The notes below the pieces were generated by a model. That model was not told where the DNA came from. It made no database searches and saw nothing but the letters and a program-made list of their open reading frames with translations. The position numbers and the translations under genes were made by a program. A stretch of 64,000 nucleotides of DNA from assembly GCA_010645155.1 (NCBI GenBank), contig CM021322.1, positions 8,874,477 through 8,938,476 on the forward strand, given 5' to 3'. How positions within the stretch are numbered: position 1 is the stretch's first letter; every line of letters begins with the position of its first letter. The stretch comes from Tigriopus japonicus (lineage: Eukaryota > Arthropoda > Copepoda > Harpacticoida > Harpacticidae). This document shows, piece by piece, positions 23,837 through 35,242 of this stretch.

Positions 23837-26800
23837 TCACAAAAACTTTCTGAGACACCAAAACGAGATTTTCCATAACAAGTAAAATAAAAAGCCAATC
23901 ACAAGACTCAAGGTGAGCCAAATATCCAAGTGGAAGAATTGTAGACTGCCCACGTGTTTCCCTGGAAAATTCAGATGCATGGCACCCTGATGACGGATTA
24001 GGTACTCGCTCCAAAAGACCGCCTTTTCCAAGGGCGTGGAAATATCATCAATGAGCAAAGAGCGAATCTGTTGAGTTTGGTCTCGATACGAGCCATTTTG
24101 GAGGATTTCCATGATATTCCTCCTCAAGGATTCGTGAGAAAACTCTGGAAAAGACAAAGGAACAGGAAGTACTATTAATGTGAAGATGCTCGTGGCAGTA
24201 TCTGATTAAAGGAACCACGTCGTAGCCCTAGGGCTTTCTTTGGCCTTGGCCATCATGGAGAATACATGGGGTTTCTAATTCTCGTATTCATTTACTATGA
24301 TCGTGAGGCTTTTGACGTCATGCAAAAGTACAATTATGCACGAATTAGAGCTTCCGGTCATCACTGACGTAAAGAGTTGACTTTTTAGCCTTTCATTGAC
24401 TGTAAAATGGAATGAATCTATTTGGGTTCTTTGCTTGATGTGACAAGAGGAAATTTTAGGAAATATTTATTACAGTTTTAAAACTAAAATGGAGTTGGGA
24501 CATTGGTGTATTCTATGAGAAAAACATAAATACTTGATAAGTTAGGTGTATTCTTTTCATAACCTCTACCAATATTGATTGAAGTTATCAAAGGTATACA
24601 AACAGCTTGCGTGCTATTGTTCTTCTGTTTTCTTTGTGCAGCAAAAAAACGTGAGAGTTTCAAGCTTGAAAAATGCTTGGTGTCCGATTTTTGAGTCGAT
24701 ATAATAGAGGAATACAAATACCTGTTGAAAAAAGTATTTCAGACTCCTAAAAGCTTCGAACGTTTAATATCACGTTAAAAACATTAAAAATCTAGATATA
24801 AAAAAAGACATAGTTTTGGAATTATTCCCCTCACCCAATTGAAATTTTGACCCATTTTTAACGGGAAATTGATTCGTCTCCAGGCTTTTTACTTTGTAAA
24901 GGTCATCCTTTGTTGCTTCCTTGTTTCATTTCTTGCCCTTTTCAATGCATCGAAAGTCTCAGAGACAAGCAAGGAAATAAATTTCATCGAGATGTATGAA
25001 CATTACCATGAACGAAAGAATGAATGGATTTTCTATCATACCTTTGAGCTCTAATTTTCTCCCATAACCTTGACGTGCTGCCCTTTGTGCATTGGCAAAT
25101 TGGTCTCCAAAGAATGGGATGATTAAGATTGGAACACCGTGGAACACACTCTCCTGAAGGCTCATCATTCCACCTTGAGAGAGAAACAGGCGGCACCGAG
25201 GATGACCCAAGAGATCTTGTTGAGGAAACCTATCAAGGTTGAACATTTTGTGGGTTGATTGTTCCGTAAGATCGTAGGTTACTGTGGTCTTAAGTAGGGT
25301 CCATACAGCACTCTAGTATTAAGGGTCTTACCAAGGACCAGTGTATATCTTGTCACTGATACGGTGAAATTTAGAGTTTTGTCCCACTTTGAGAATCACT
25401 TTTACAGGCAGAGTTTGGAGTGTTTCCAAGAGAACATTTTGCGCCTCGAGATCCAAGTGATCGGTGGAGATCCATGAACCAAACGAGACAAAGATGAAGT
25501 CTTCATCATCTAACCAATCACTTAATTCAGTGGATAGATTCCTGCAACGTAACGGATCTAAAATTATCCACCGTTTTGAAGCATTTGTATTGCATCTAGC
25601 AAATTAAATTTGTGAATCAAATAATGTTTTGATACCAACCAATGTCAGCAATACCAACTAAAAAGTGGATTTTCCTTCTCTTTTTTCATTTTCTACGAGC
25701 ATGAAGCTCTACCAGGATCAATGACGTTAATAACAATGATAGTAAGCACACGTATGAATGAACTAATAATAAATGAATAACTTCATTCAAAAATAGACTT
25801 ACTTGGATTCCACACAATGGATCAGTCCAATATCAATTGTGTTTGGTAACGTTGGTCGGATTGAGTCAAAAGCAAAGTGACTGAAGTACATGCCAAAACT
25901 AGCCTCAGTTTCCAATTGGAGAAGGTTTGTACCAAAAGAGATATTGAGGTCTTTCAGCAGATTTTCTTGGGCGTTGACAAAGGCCCATTGCTTCATGTGA
26001 TGATAACCGAGGTGAATCATCATGGCCACAAGTCTGTTGATCAAACCCGGTGTTTCGGATTGAGCCATTTCATATGTGGAGGTCGTGGCAAATGAGGGAT
26101 TATCAAAATAACCCAAAGATGTGGTCAAAAGGCTGTTGGCCACAGCCGGCATGTACAACACTAGTGGAGATTGAAACCTTTTGGCCAGAAAATAGCCGAC
26201 TTCGTTGAATAGAGGGAACACAAAGGTGAGATCAAATTTCGTGTTTGGGTCCCGTAGAAGAGTTTGGATGTCGGGATGCTGGAGAGCCTCAAAATGGGCC
26301 TCATATATGTAATCGCGGATATTCATCAGCACTGATAACATTCTGGAGGCATCGTTTTAGAAAGCGTTTTAACATAGTGGTTTATAGGTCAGAGGTTAAA
26401 AAAAAAGGGCGAGAGAACGAGGGAGGGCCTCTAAGGGCCTCAAGGAGTGAATGCTTTGACATGAAAAGGCGGAAAAGTTAGGTATTCAAAGAGAAAGAAG
26501 GCCCTTGACTGAAATAACTTGATAGAGCTTAGGAGGGAAACCAAGTTGTTTGAAAGGAAAAAAACTCTCCAAGGCTTCATATTAGGAATGGGTGTATTCT
26601 GTTGTACCCTGTAACTAAGCACAGAGACCTTTTGTGTGATATTAGGTGTCTCGCAAAAAATAATCAAGCCCTAAGTAACTTGACTTTGTGTTTGCGGTTG
26701 ATTGTACCCTCAAATATGTGCAAAATAGTGTGTGTAAACTTTTGATAAACTCACTGAGATAATGAGCTTTCATCACCAGGGAAAAACACTTTTTTTTAAA

Positions 26801-28494
26801 CTGCAGTGCCACTCTAATGCTCATTTAGACATTAAATTTCAAAACAACCGCTTTGAAAGAGATGAAATATTCATGATAATTTATCATGGAATTCCAACTT
26901 TTAACACACTTCCTAGGAATATATCTTTTCTCGGAACGGTAAAAAAAAAAACCAGGCGCCTTGGGTGCCTAAGGTTTATAGGTGGTAAAGAGTACTATTC
27001 AATAATATTCAAAAACATTTACTAAGATGGATCTTCCAAGATTGTTCAGATTTCAACAAATGGAAGGCAACTTGTGCAAAAGTTGACGAGTTTTCTCAGA
27101 AAAGTGGGAATATCATTTGAAACTTTCCAGTTTTATTTCTGGCCGTAATGACACGTACGTTTAGTACCGTTTAATACTTTTGCACATAAACGTGGTTTCG
27201 ATAAGAAAAAAAATTAGACGAAACGAAACGGATCCAAATTGTGAAAGAAGGAGCCCAAAAATATTTTTTCATAATAACGAGCCAAATATTTTTCAATCGT
27301 TGTAAATGAAATTGTCTACAAGATAAAGAGGAGATATTTTACGATCAACTCATAAGCAAAGCTTTCTCACAAAACGTCTTAACAACAGTTTCTCAAGTAG
27401 ACAACATGTACAAGGGCCTTATCAATAATATGTTTTCGTGTTTTTTTATATAATATCATTTTCACGGATAATAAGACGTTCATGATTTCAACTTATCGGC
27501 ATCAAATCACCGACAACATTAAATATTTGCCATCTAACCTATTCAAGGTCACCAAAAGTGCAGTGAACCCAATTTTCAAATTTAAGTTTCTAACATACAC
27601 TGATAAATCTAGTTAATTATTGAAAGATTTCTTGACAAAAACTGTTGAAAACGGTTTCACGTAATTTTAGAGGCCCTAGGTTCGGTACCAGATAACGAAA
27701 TTAGTAACTAAATAACTAATTATAACAGAGAAATTTCACTGAATACAATCTGGGGTAAATATTAGATTATTTATCCTTGAACTTTTCTTTCTTATCTTAT
27801 CTTATCCTTGATCCTTGAACTTAACTGAACCTTGGGCTCCAATTGCTATTAAGAAAAAAAATCACAACTTTCCGTTGTAACTTTTTCCCTTGCTTCAACA
27901 TATCAGATCATTAAGGGATTTGAACCGGCAATTTTTTTTATTGCTTTTAATTAGACTGAATTACTTATTATGAAGTTCAAATTACGTAATAAAATAAATC
28001 AGCCAAAAATAAACTCACCGTTTGCTTTGATAACCTTAGTGGTTTCCGACAATTACAAGGAAAATATTCAAATATTCCTACAGTGGGTGTAATCTGCCAA
28101 AGTTCACTCAGATGGGTGCTGACAATATTCGATTTAAGAAACGAACAAAATTAAAACACTTTCTTGAAACCCGCCTAAGTGATGGGTTTTCTCCATTTTG
28201 TGATGTGGCCACTTGTCCCATCTCATTGAGAAGATCTCGAGTCAGTTTCACTTGGATCTCAGTAATATTGTCCTTCACTTGAAGATCTGGAATACTTGTG
28301 ACAATTGTCACTTGATGGCCTTTGGCCGCCAAGGCCTCAGCCAAAGGCCGAAACACGTTCTTATGACTGGGAGTTGAGATGGGAAAATACATTAATATCG
28401 AGGCACTTTCCACACAAGAATAAGACCAAATACACAAGGTCCAAAAGGCCCAAAAGCCAATGTTAGTGCAGCACACCCTTCTTGTTTTCAGCAT
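23837..28494 (-). CDS. UDP-glycosyltransferase (UGT), five exons, full length
   Basis: Minus-strand exons: 28494-28160, 26342-25803, 25541-25332, 25229-25042 and 24144-23837. They join in phases 2, 2, 2 and 1 to give 526 aa, the normal length of a metazoan UGT. The product transfers a sugar from a UDP-sugar to small lipophilic substrates in the ER lumen. Visible parts, in order: a signal peptide (1-30), the catalytic His44 in STPSHKNV, an N-glycosylation site NIT, the sugar-donor signature from W362 (WFPQQDLLGHP, then SQGG..S.QES..HGVP......GDQ, with Asp404-Gln405), and a C-terminal membrane segment after FFHLDIW with a short cytosolic tail. ATG 28494 opens the signal peptide; an ATG 13 nt upstream is out of frame. 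The aspartate that normally relays charge to His is Phe154 here (FDLTFVFP). It is convergent with the Rnd-like gene. Confidence 0.93.
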
Positions 28495-28847
28495 GTTCAA
28501 AAGGCATGAGAACAATGTCTCGCCTTCTTCAATCGCTTGTGGATCAACGGGAACTGACGAATTGTTGTGGGATCGGGTTGTTCCACCGTCTGTCTCACTA
28601 GGCCTCTCTTTGTATTCTCTACAAGCGACAGATGCGCTTGCTCACTCTCTAAAGAACTCGAGTTCCTTGTTGCTCTTCATTAATGTACATTAATAACTAA
28701 GAAACACTTCGTTAGAACTCTTTTGGGGCTTCTGGATGAGTTATGGGGAAACTTATCTCTTCACACGAATTTTACATGTGCTTGACGTCCGTACTTTACT
28801 GCTCAATGACTTACTCAACTTTAGCCTCTGTCACAACAATCTACATC

Positions 28848-28854
28848 ATTTATA
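28848..28854 (-). promoter_or_regulatory. Possible TATA box upstream of the UGT gene
   Basis: The minus strand reads TATAAAT about 350 nt upstream of the UGT start codon. The placement would need a long leader or a 5' UTR intron. This is a motif match only. Confidence 0.25.
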
Positions 28855-30336
28855 GTGGCAAGAAATAACTGATTGGGTGTAAATTGAGAGGCATGCAAGT
28901 TATCACTTTTGAGCGCCTTGAGGTTATAGATTAAGATAATAGGCGAAATTCTGACTGCTATAAAGAAGAAAAGAGAAGCAAATTAGACTTTTTTTGTTTT
29001 ATTTTTCTCTCAGTCATAAAGCAATGAAGAGAGGTGTCCGTTTTTGTCCAATGTTTATAGCGTTGTTGGTAAAACCAATGCAATGCTCGGTTTCATAGGT
29101 TCAATCCCAGGTCTTTTCCCCTTTAATTCCATCATTGGAGGATGCTTGCTTAAATTGGCTCTACGTGAAAAAGTGGCCCAAAGTGGCCCCATAATTCGAC
29201 ATATAACAATGTATATGTAATGTGCAAACACCATTGCAAAATTTGGCCAATGAGACTGAAATTTTGCCATGAAGATCTTTTTGTCAATAGTTAATGTGTC
29301 TCCCCTTTAAATTTCAATGGTCAGGAAGTCCACAGCAAGCAATATAAAGGAGAGGCTTTACTACTTCTTTTGCTTATCTTGGACTTTTTGTTCATCCAAT
29401 GCTTAAATTTTAAATGAAAACAAGAAGCTGTATTGATTTATTTAGTGTGTCAAGAGAACACTTTCTGCCTTCACTTCAATACCGAGAAAAACATAAAAGA
29501 AAGAAGTCTCCTTTTCTTTGCTTTTACGCCAGAATACCACCTCTTGTATCTAATCGGTGTAAGAGCACAAACTATTGCTTAGCTGCAAAAAAGGCCGTAA
29601 AATTGCCTTAGGCTTTGTTTTCTCTCAAATATCTCGTTTGATACTTTTGATACAACCTATTTTAACGCTTTTTGAGAGCACATTATACCCGTGTGCTTGA
29701 AAGTGTTTCATCTGACTGAAAGATTAATCTTAGTTGACCTTTGATGTTTTTGATGTCTTTTCAGAATCATTTGGACATTTGTCTTAACTTTTTATTTTTC
29801 TAAGATTCAGTCAGCACTTTTAGCTGCAGAGCACAGCGATAGTAGTATTCATCGGAATTGATTGTCATGTTTGCGACTGTTTTTGAGCGTTGTATCCCAA
29901 TACCATATCGTTATTATTTGTTTTGGGTCAGGTTGAAACTGAGTTTGTCCTAAACCCCCTGCTGCCATAGAACGGGAATTATTCTGTAGGTCATGCAGAA
30001 GCAAAGTGAATCTAGACAAAAATTGAGGATTCCCTCATGGAAAGCTGTGGTTCTGTGGATCTGTCGACACATTTTTCCGGTGATATACGAGGACCAAAGA
30101 AGATGTGAGCATTCCACAGATATGTATAGATGCGAGATACTCAGTTTATTGCCGGACAGTAGCTTAAAATTGGTTGCGTGAATCAGTCCAAATTTTCCGA
30201 GAAAAAGTGATGTACTATGCAGGATAGAGAGGTGGACTGCTCCCTCAATCGGCACTAGGACGCCATCTGCTTTAGTGTTTCCAGTTTTTGAGGTGTTGAC
30301 TACCCCAGGAACCACTGTACTTCAGGACGAATTTCA

Positions 30337-30442
30337 AAAATACACACTAGGTCCGATCCCTGTACTAAAATGTGAGGTTTTTGCAACAAATATATTGTTC
30401 CGTTGAATTTCCATTATACTAATCGGACCTCGTGTGTATTTT
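30337..30442. repeat. Short inverted repeat, 21-bp arms
   Basis: Arms AAAATACACACTAGGTCCGA(T) at 30337-30357 and its complement at 30422-30442 differ at one position, with a 64-bp spacer. It could be a very short MITE remnant. No target duplication was identified. Confidence 0.6.
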
Positions 30443-32237
30443 GTAAGTAATCCTGGCTTTAGCCATCCTTGACTACCCCTAAGCGCAATTAAAAATAATG
30501 CAATGTTCAGCTTCTTTCGCATGTCAGTCATTCAATCATGCTGACACAAAATTAGCATTGAATGCGAAACGTAGAAGCCAAAATCTTGGATTAATTTCTG
30601 TTCATAACAATTAATTTTGCGTTCCAAGTTTTGGAGAGACTGGAAGAGCTTTGATCATGGCAGTTTTTGCAACGATTGTGGCGCAGCCTGATTAGCCTAC
30701 AAAGCTCAAAAATTGTGCCTCTACTTTACACGTACCCATTGGCTCAAACGCCACCCTGTCGTGTCTTCTGGCCAAACAATAAGATAAGGTTTGTTGCATC
30801 TGAAACTGTTTTTTTTAATTTGTTGCCATCCATTTGTTATACAGAATACATAAGAGATGATAATCCACTGATGTGATTTGAGGCAGAGCTAAACAAATTG
30901 CCATTGATTTTCATGATCAACCCTTTTTTCAAAGACTGGAGTGAATCAACCTTGAGAGTGTGTCCAATTTGACCATGACTAGAAACAAGTTTACTCCCAG
31001 TGACAAGGTTTGAGTTAAGAGAGTTTGTTGATGGTTGATTGCAACAAAGCAATCCAGGTCAACTTCAAAAGTGGCCTACAAAATGTTAGGCGGGACTGGC
31101 CCAGTGTGTCGTATCTGTCAATATCTGTGGAGTATTCTGGACCACAAACCATGAAACTATTTGAATTGAAGTCATTCTTATATCAATGAGATTAATAGTA
31201 ATAGACCTTATGAATTGAAACACATATTTTTTTCAGGATTTTATTGCAAGAGATTCCTAGTGGATGACTGAAAGTTACTTTCTCATCAATTTTCTTCACG
31301 TCTCAATTTTGGTTACGACAATGCCACCATAAAATACATTTTTGGACCATTTTTAGACTGAATTTAACAAAATGACAAAAAAGTAAAGAATGACATAAAA
31401 TGACAAAACCAAGAAATAATTTGTTCCGTGTCTCAACTTATCATTAAATTTTAAGACATACCAAAGTCTCTTTGGATGTAATTTGGTCCAGAAAAATAAT
31501 TCAAAAGACAAAATGTTAATTTTTTTTAATGGTATTGTATATTTGTAATCCAGAAAGAAATGATTAAGCGAAATCTTCCTGGGTATGTTTTTTACAAGCC
31601 ACGCTAAACCTAAAATCGATACCAAGTTAGTTTTTGGAATGAATGCTTGATTTTGGATGTCAATTCACTTCAATGGAATTGGCCGGTCACAAAAGATAAA
31701 AATACCAACTGATGCATTTTCTCGAATGAGCCAAATGGGTTTCCCAAGAATATGTGAGAGGCTTCTAGTTTCTCAATGAGGATAACAAGTAATGTTGAGA
31801 CCAGGCGTTTCCGCTTTAGTAGTTTCCTATTGTTCGTCCATATGACACAGACTCATTTACAAGCGCCAGAAATGATGAACATTGAGTCAAAATCTTAGTT
31901 TATGCACAATCAGTGATGCAAACTAGTGCTTGAATAAGACTTAATATCTGGTAAGCCCATTCACGTTCAGAACATCATACAAAAGGTTTTCATCCTGGTT
32001 TTCTTTCCTGTTTCTGGTTCGAGTGTGTTAAATGAAATTACGTTGTATTCTTGTTGCATTCTTTGTATAACTCAGGTTTGAAATAACCTTAAAAGTTAAA
32101 GATGAGCAAATTGAACATTGGGTTAAATAAAGGTTAAAAGAGGCCTATGTTCATTTTATTGAAACTCAGAGTTTTACCCATACCAATGGGCAGAACGCAC
32201 TTTCAAGACTGGCAGGCCAAAGCTGTATGTTATAGAC

Positions 32238-32486
32238 CAGGGGTCGGCAACCATTTTTGGGTCAAGGCCCACGAAATTTGATTCGTGTTGTCAGGGGCCC
32301 ACCGGACAGTCATTGGTAGGTTCAGGGGCCCACAAATTAGCGATCAAAGAGCTTTGGACCCACAAGTACAGTATTGTGGATGGCTCTCGGGCCCACTATT
32401 TTGGACTTTCGCCATAGCTCCTGGGCCCACCAACGACCACCCTTGGGCCCACATTTGGGCCGCGGCCCACCGGTTGCCGACCCCTG
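32238..32486. mobile_element. hAT-type MITE, copy B, with 8-bp target duplication
   Basis: This 249-bp element has perfect 15-bp terminal inverted repeats (CAGGGGTCGGCAACC and its complement). The flanks are TTATAGAC (32230-32237) and TTATTGAC (32487-32494), an 8-bp target duplication with one mismatch, as expected for hAT insertion. The interior is GGGCCCAC-rich and non-coding. Confidence 0.88.
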
Positions 32487-32905
32487 TTATTGACCATGGT
32501 AATGGAAAAGGATAGTTTTTTTTCTCAAGGAAAGTCAATAGTAAAAAATCTCGGTTGCCTATCCCTGCTCTATGTAATCCCTTCCAGAGGGTGCCTTTGC
32601 GCGACGTCAAAACTGAGAGATCTGTGATTCTGCTCTTTGGCAAAACGTGAATTATTTTTATTCATGGGAGGCAAATAATAGTAGCAGTTTGTGCTTACCT
32701 AGAACTGAATAGCCTGGAGGTTGATCTGTGATGACCCCCTACTTAAGGAAATAATGTTGTCATGAAAATTAGTTCACATTTTGTCAAATAGGGGCAATAA
32801 CAATTACCATCTAGCAATTATGTCCAAACCTGACCACGCGGGGTACTAAGATCTAAAGATGCTCATGATCTGTACTAAGATCCATCAGTTACCGCTGACA
32901 TTCTA

Positions 32906-33834
32906 CAGGGTTGGGCACATCCATTGTCAAAATTTTTAACAGCAGTTTAGAGAGCGAAAACGAGGTTGTATAGTATTTTAAAGCATAACACGTGTAAATT
33001 CAGACTAATTTACATAGTACTATTCAATTGAAACGCCATTTGCAGCAACAACACGTTCAACACAACCACGTAAAGATTGGCATGCCCTGGCAACTTCCGC
33101 GGGATCCAGTTCGGCGGTGGCCTTGATGATGGAGCGCTTTGGGGACTTCAGGCTTTTGTGGTGGGTCTTGCAAGCCATGGTCTCCATCCTTCCCTATAAG
33201 TAGAAGTCACATGGGTTGAAGTCAGGGGAGTTTGGAGGCCATGTGTTGGGATTCCAGAAGTGGCAGAGATTCTCAGTCATCCAGACAATGGTCCCCAATT
33301 CTTCAGAGTCGGCCTGAAAGTGGGCCAGGAGGTCCACCACGAGGTTCTTGAAGATGTTGTGGTGCCGTGGATGGTGCCCAGCACTGGTGGAAAGCCTTAT
33401 ACCTTCCAGCAAGCACGAGGATTGCCCATAAGGCCAAGAAGACCATTGCCTGGATGACTGAGAATCTCCACCACTTCTGGGATCCCAATACAGGCTCCCA
33501 AACTCCCCTGACCTGAACCCATTCGACTTCTAACTGAAGGGGAGACTAGAGGCCATGGCTTGCAAGACCCACCACAACAACCTAAAGTCCCTAATGCCTA
33601 ATATCCTCCATAACCAATGTAACTGCCGACATGGATCCCGCGGAGGTTGCCAGGGCATGCCAATCTTTCCATGGTCGTGTTGAACGTGCTGTTGCCGCCA
33701 ATGGTGGTTCAATTGAAAATTCCTATGTAAAATTGTCTGAATTTTCACGTAAAATGCTCTAAAATATTGTACAACCTCGTTTTGACTCTCAAAACTGCTG
33801 TTGAAATTTTTGACAATAGAAGTGCCTCGCCCTG
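32906..33834. mobile_element. Palindromic mariner-type foldback element
   Basis: Both ends read inward as CAGGG..GGGCAC or CAGGG..AGGCAC and are flanked by TA (32904-32905 and 33835-33836). The left arm, on the minus strand, and the right arm, on the plus strand, both encode the same C-terminal transposase region: WMTEN..HFW.PNT, then DPAEVARACQS and VAANG. The left arm retains WPPNSPDFNPCDFYL, which holds the last catalytic Asp, followed by a stop; the right arm is frameshifted there. The 929-bp element is therefore two copies of one end of a mariner-like transposon joined head to head. It cannot encode a full transposase. Confidence 0.85.
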
Positions 33835-34222
33835 TACACGACTCCTTTCACCAAAACTTGACGTTAGAATCAAACTCAATTGTCATGAACATTCAGCAAA
33901 AAAAAATGACAAAAAGCAAAAGCAATGCAATTCAAGGTGGTCAAAGTATCAAATGTAATAAGGTTTGTTTGTTTCTTCATCCGAAATACAAAGAGTTCGC
34001 TTTGAAAGGATTTAAAACCCGCAAAGACTTATGCGTTACCTTGTCCCTTCATTTTATGACCTTGAAAATGTCCAGAACTTGTAACATGAGTACAAGTTCA
34101 GATTGAGATGAAGACAGGCTCTCGTTAAAACGGAAACAATGCTCAATTAAAATTATGACCTCTGGCATTTGTCAGATTTTGTTTCACAACCTCGCCTCTC
34201 ATGTCAAGACCGACTCCACAGA

Positions 34223-35242
34223 ATGAAGCTTATCCGCCTCATTTCCATCCTGACTTTGGTTCTTGCCTTCATTGAGCCATTTGCCAACACTGCAGATTTC
34301 GGAGACCGGCAAGAGCTACGAACTTTGATCCTTCGGGAAATTCAAGCCATGGCCTCCGATCTGATTAGTGAGCGAGCTCGAGAAATGAAGACACCTCCGA
34401 ATAATCCGTCCTATGGCGAGAAAGACTACCTTCATTACACTTTGGCACGTCAGAAGCGATCGACTGAATCTCAAGCGTATTCTCCTTCCGACAAATTGGT
34501 CCTTTTGGACGAGATCTTGTCAGTGGCAGGCCAGAACAGAGCACATCCACACAATGACGAATATCTGTTCCAAAACTTGCTATTAAAGGCTTTTGACCAT
34601 GGTCACGAAAGGTTTACGGACACAGAGTTGAAAGAGGTGTTTCGGGAGTATTTCTCGGAGCCTGTTCTTCGTCGGAAACGCAGTATTTTGGACCATCCAA
34701 ATGATCCACTTCTAGCCGAGAATGTGGAAATCACTTTTCCAGTGTCCGATCGTTCCCAAGGGGCTAAACCCAAGGTTAATTTAATTGGTGAAAACGGAGA
34801 AATCCTTGATGATCCCGATGCTGTTATCCTCACCCAAGCTGACATTCAAGAGATCACCAAAAAATCTAGTCTTGCTCAAATTCTGGAGTGGCTTGAAGAC
34901 CTTTCCAAAGGCCGAGACAGCAACGTGACAGTCTTGGCCAATAAAGATAAACGAGCCAAAGAAACGAAGGCCAAAGACAACGGAAAGGAGATTAAAATTG
35001 AAACCGACACAGTTCGTCCCAAAGCATTGAGATCATCGATAGAACGAGAGAAGATAGAAAACGAGGAGATCGTCAAACCCAAGAATCATGAAGAACCAGT
35101 TGTGAAGGAAAGTGTTCAGAAGCATGTTCATCGATCCCATCAACACAAGCATAAACATCATGCTAAGCATCATCACAAGCACCACGAACAACATAAGGAG
35201 GTCCTCAAAGGAGATGAAAGTTCCAAGGACCCGCTTAATTAG
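34223..35242 (+). CDS. Secreted His-rich proprotein with two furin-type sites
   Basis: A single open frame of 339 aa. I do not recognise the family. ATG 34223 is chosen because it opens a clear signal peptide (hydrophobic residues 6-23, likely cut near NTA-D). Two dibasic sites, RQKR-S (76-79) and RRKR-S (150-153), fit furin-type processing into an N-terminal propeptide, a 74-residue middle piece and a C-terminal chain. The chain has one N-glycosylation site (NVT), a charged Lys/Glu region and a His-rich stretch near residues 306-330 made of HK/HH repeats, which suggests metal binding. CTCCACAG directly precedes A-ATG, so a 5' UTR intron is possible. No transmembrane segment follows the signal peptide. 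Codon use looks normal and no frameshift is seen. Candidate roles such as a metal-binding haemolymph protein or a prohormone are inference only. Confidence 0.7.
   Translation: MKLIRLISILTLVLAFIEPFANTADFGDRQELRTLILREIQAMASDLISERAREMKTPPNNPSYGEKDYLHYTLARQKRSTESQAYSPSDKLVLLDEILSVAGQNRAHPHNDEYLFQNLLLKAFDHGHERFTDTELKEVFREYFSEPVLRRKRSILDHPNDPLLAENVEITFPVSDRSQGAKPKVNLIGENGEILDDPDAVILTQADIQEITKKSSLAQILEWLEDLSKGRDSNVTVLANKDKRAKETKAKDNGKEIKIETDTVRPKALRSSIEREKIENEEIVKPKNHEEPVVKESVQKHVHRSHQHKHKHHAKHHHKHHEQHKEVLKGDESSKDPLN

Larger units (their letters stand above)
28495..32229. other. Intergenic region between the UGT and the hAT MITE
   Basis: It contains the UGT upstream region, a possible TATA box and one short inverted repeat (30337-30442). 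Nothing else was recognised. Confidence 0.6.

Noticed and set aside
33194..33488. Minus-strand frames with transposase-like residues as a functional mariner transposase
   Set aside because: Only the C-terminal region is present, with a stop after CDFYL and a palindromic structure. It cannot encode an active enzyme.
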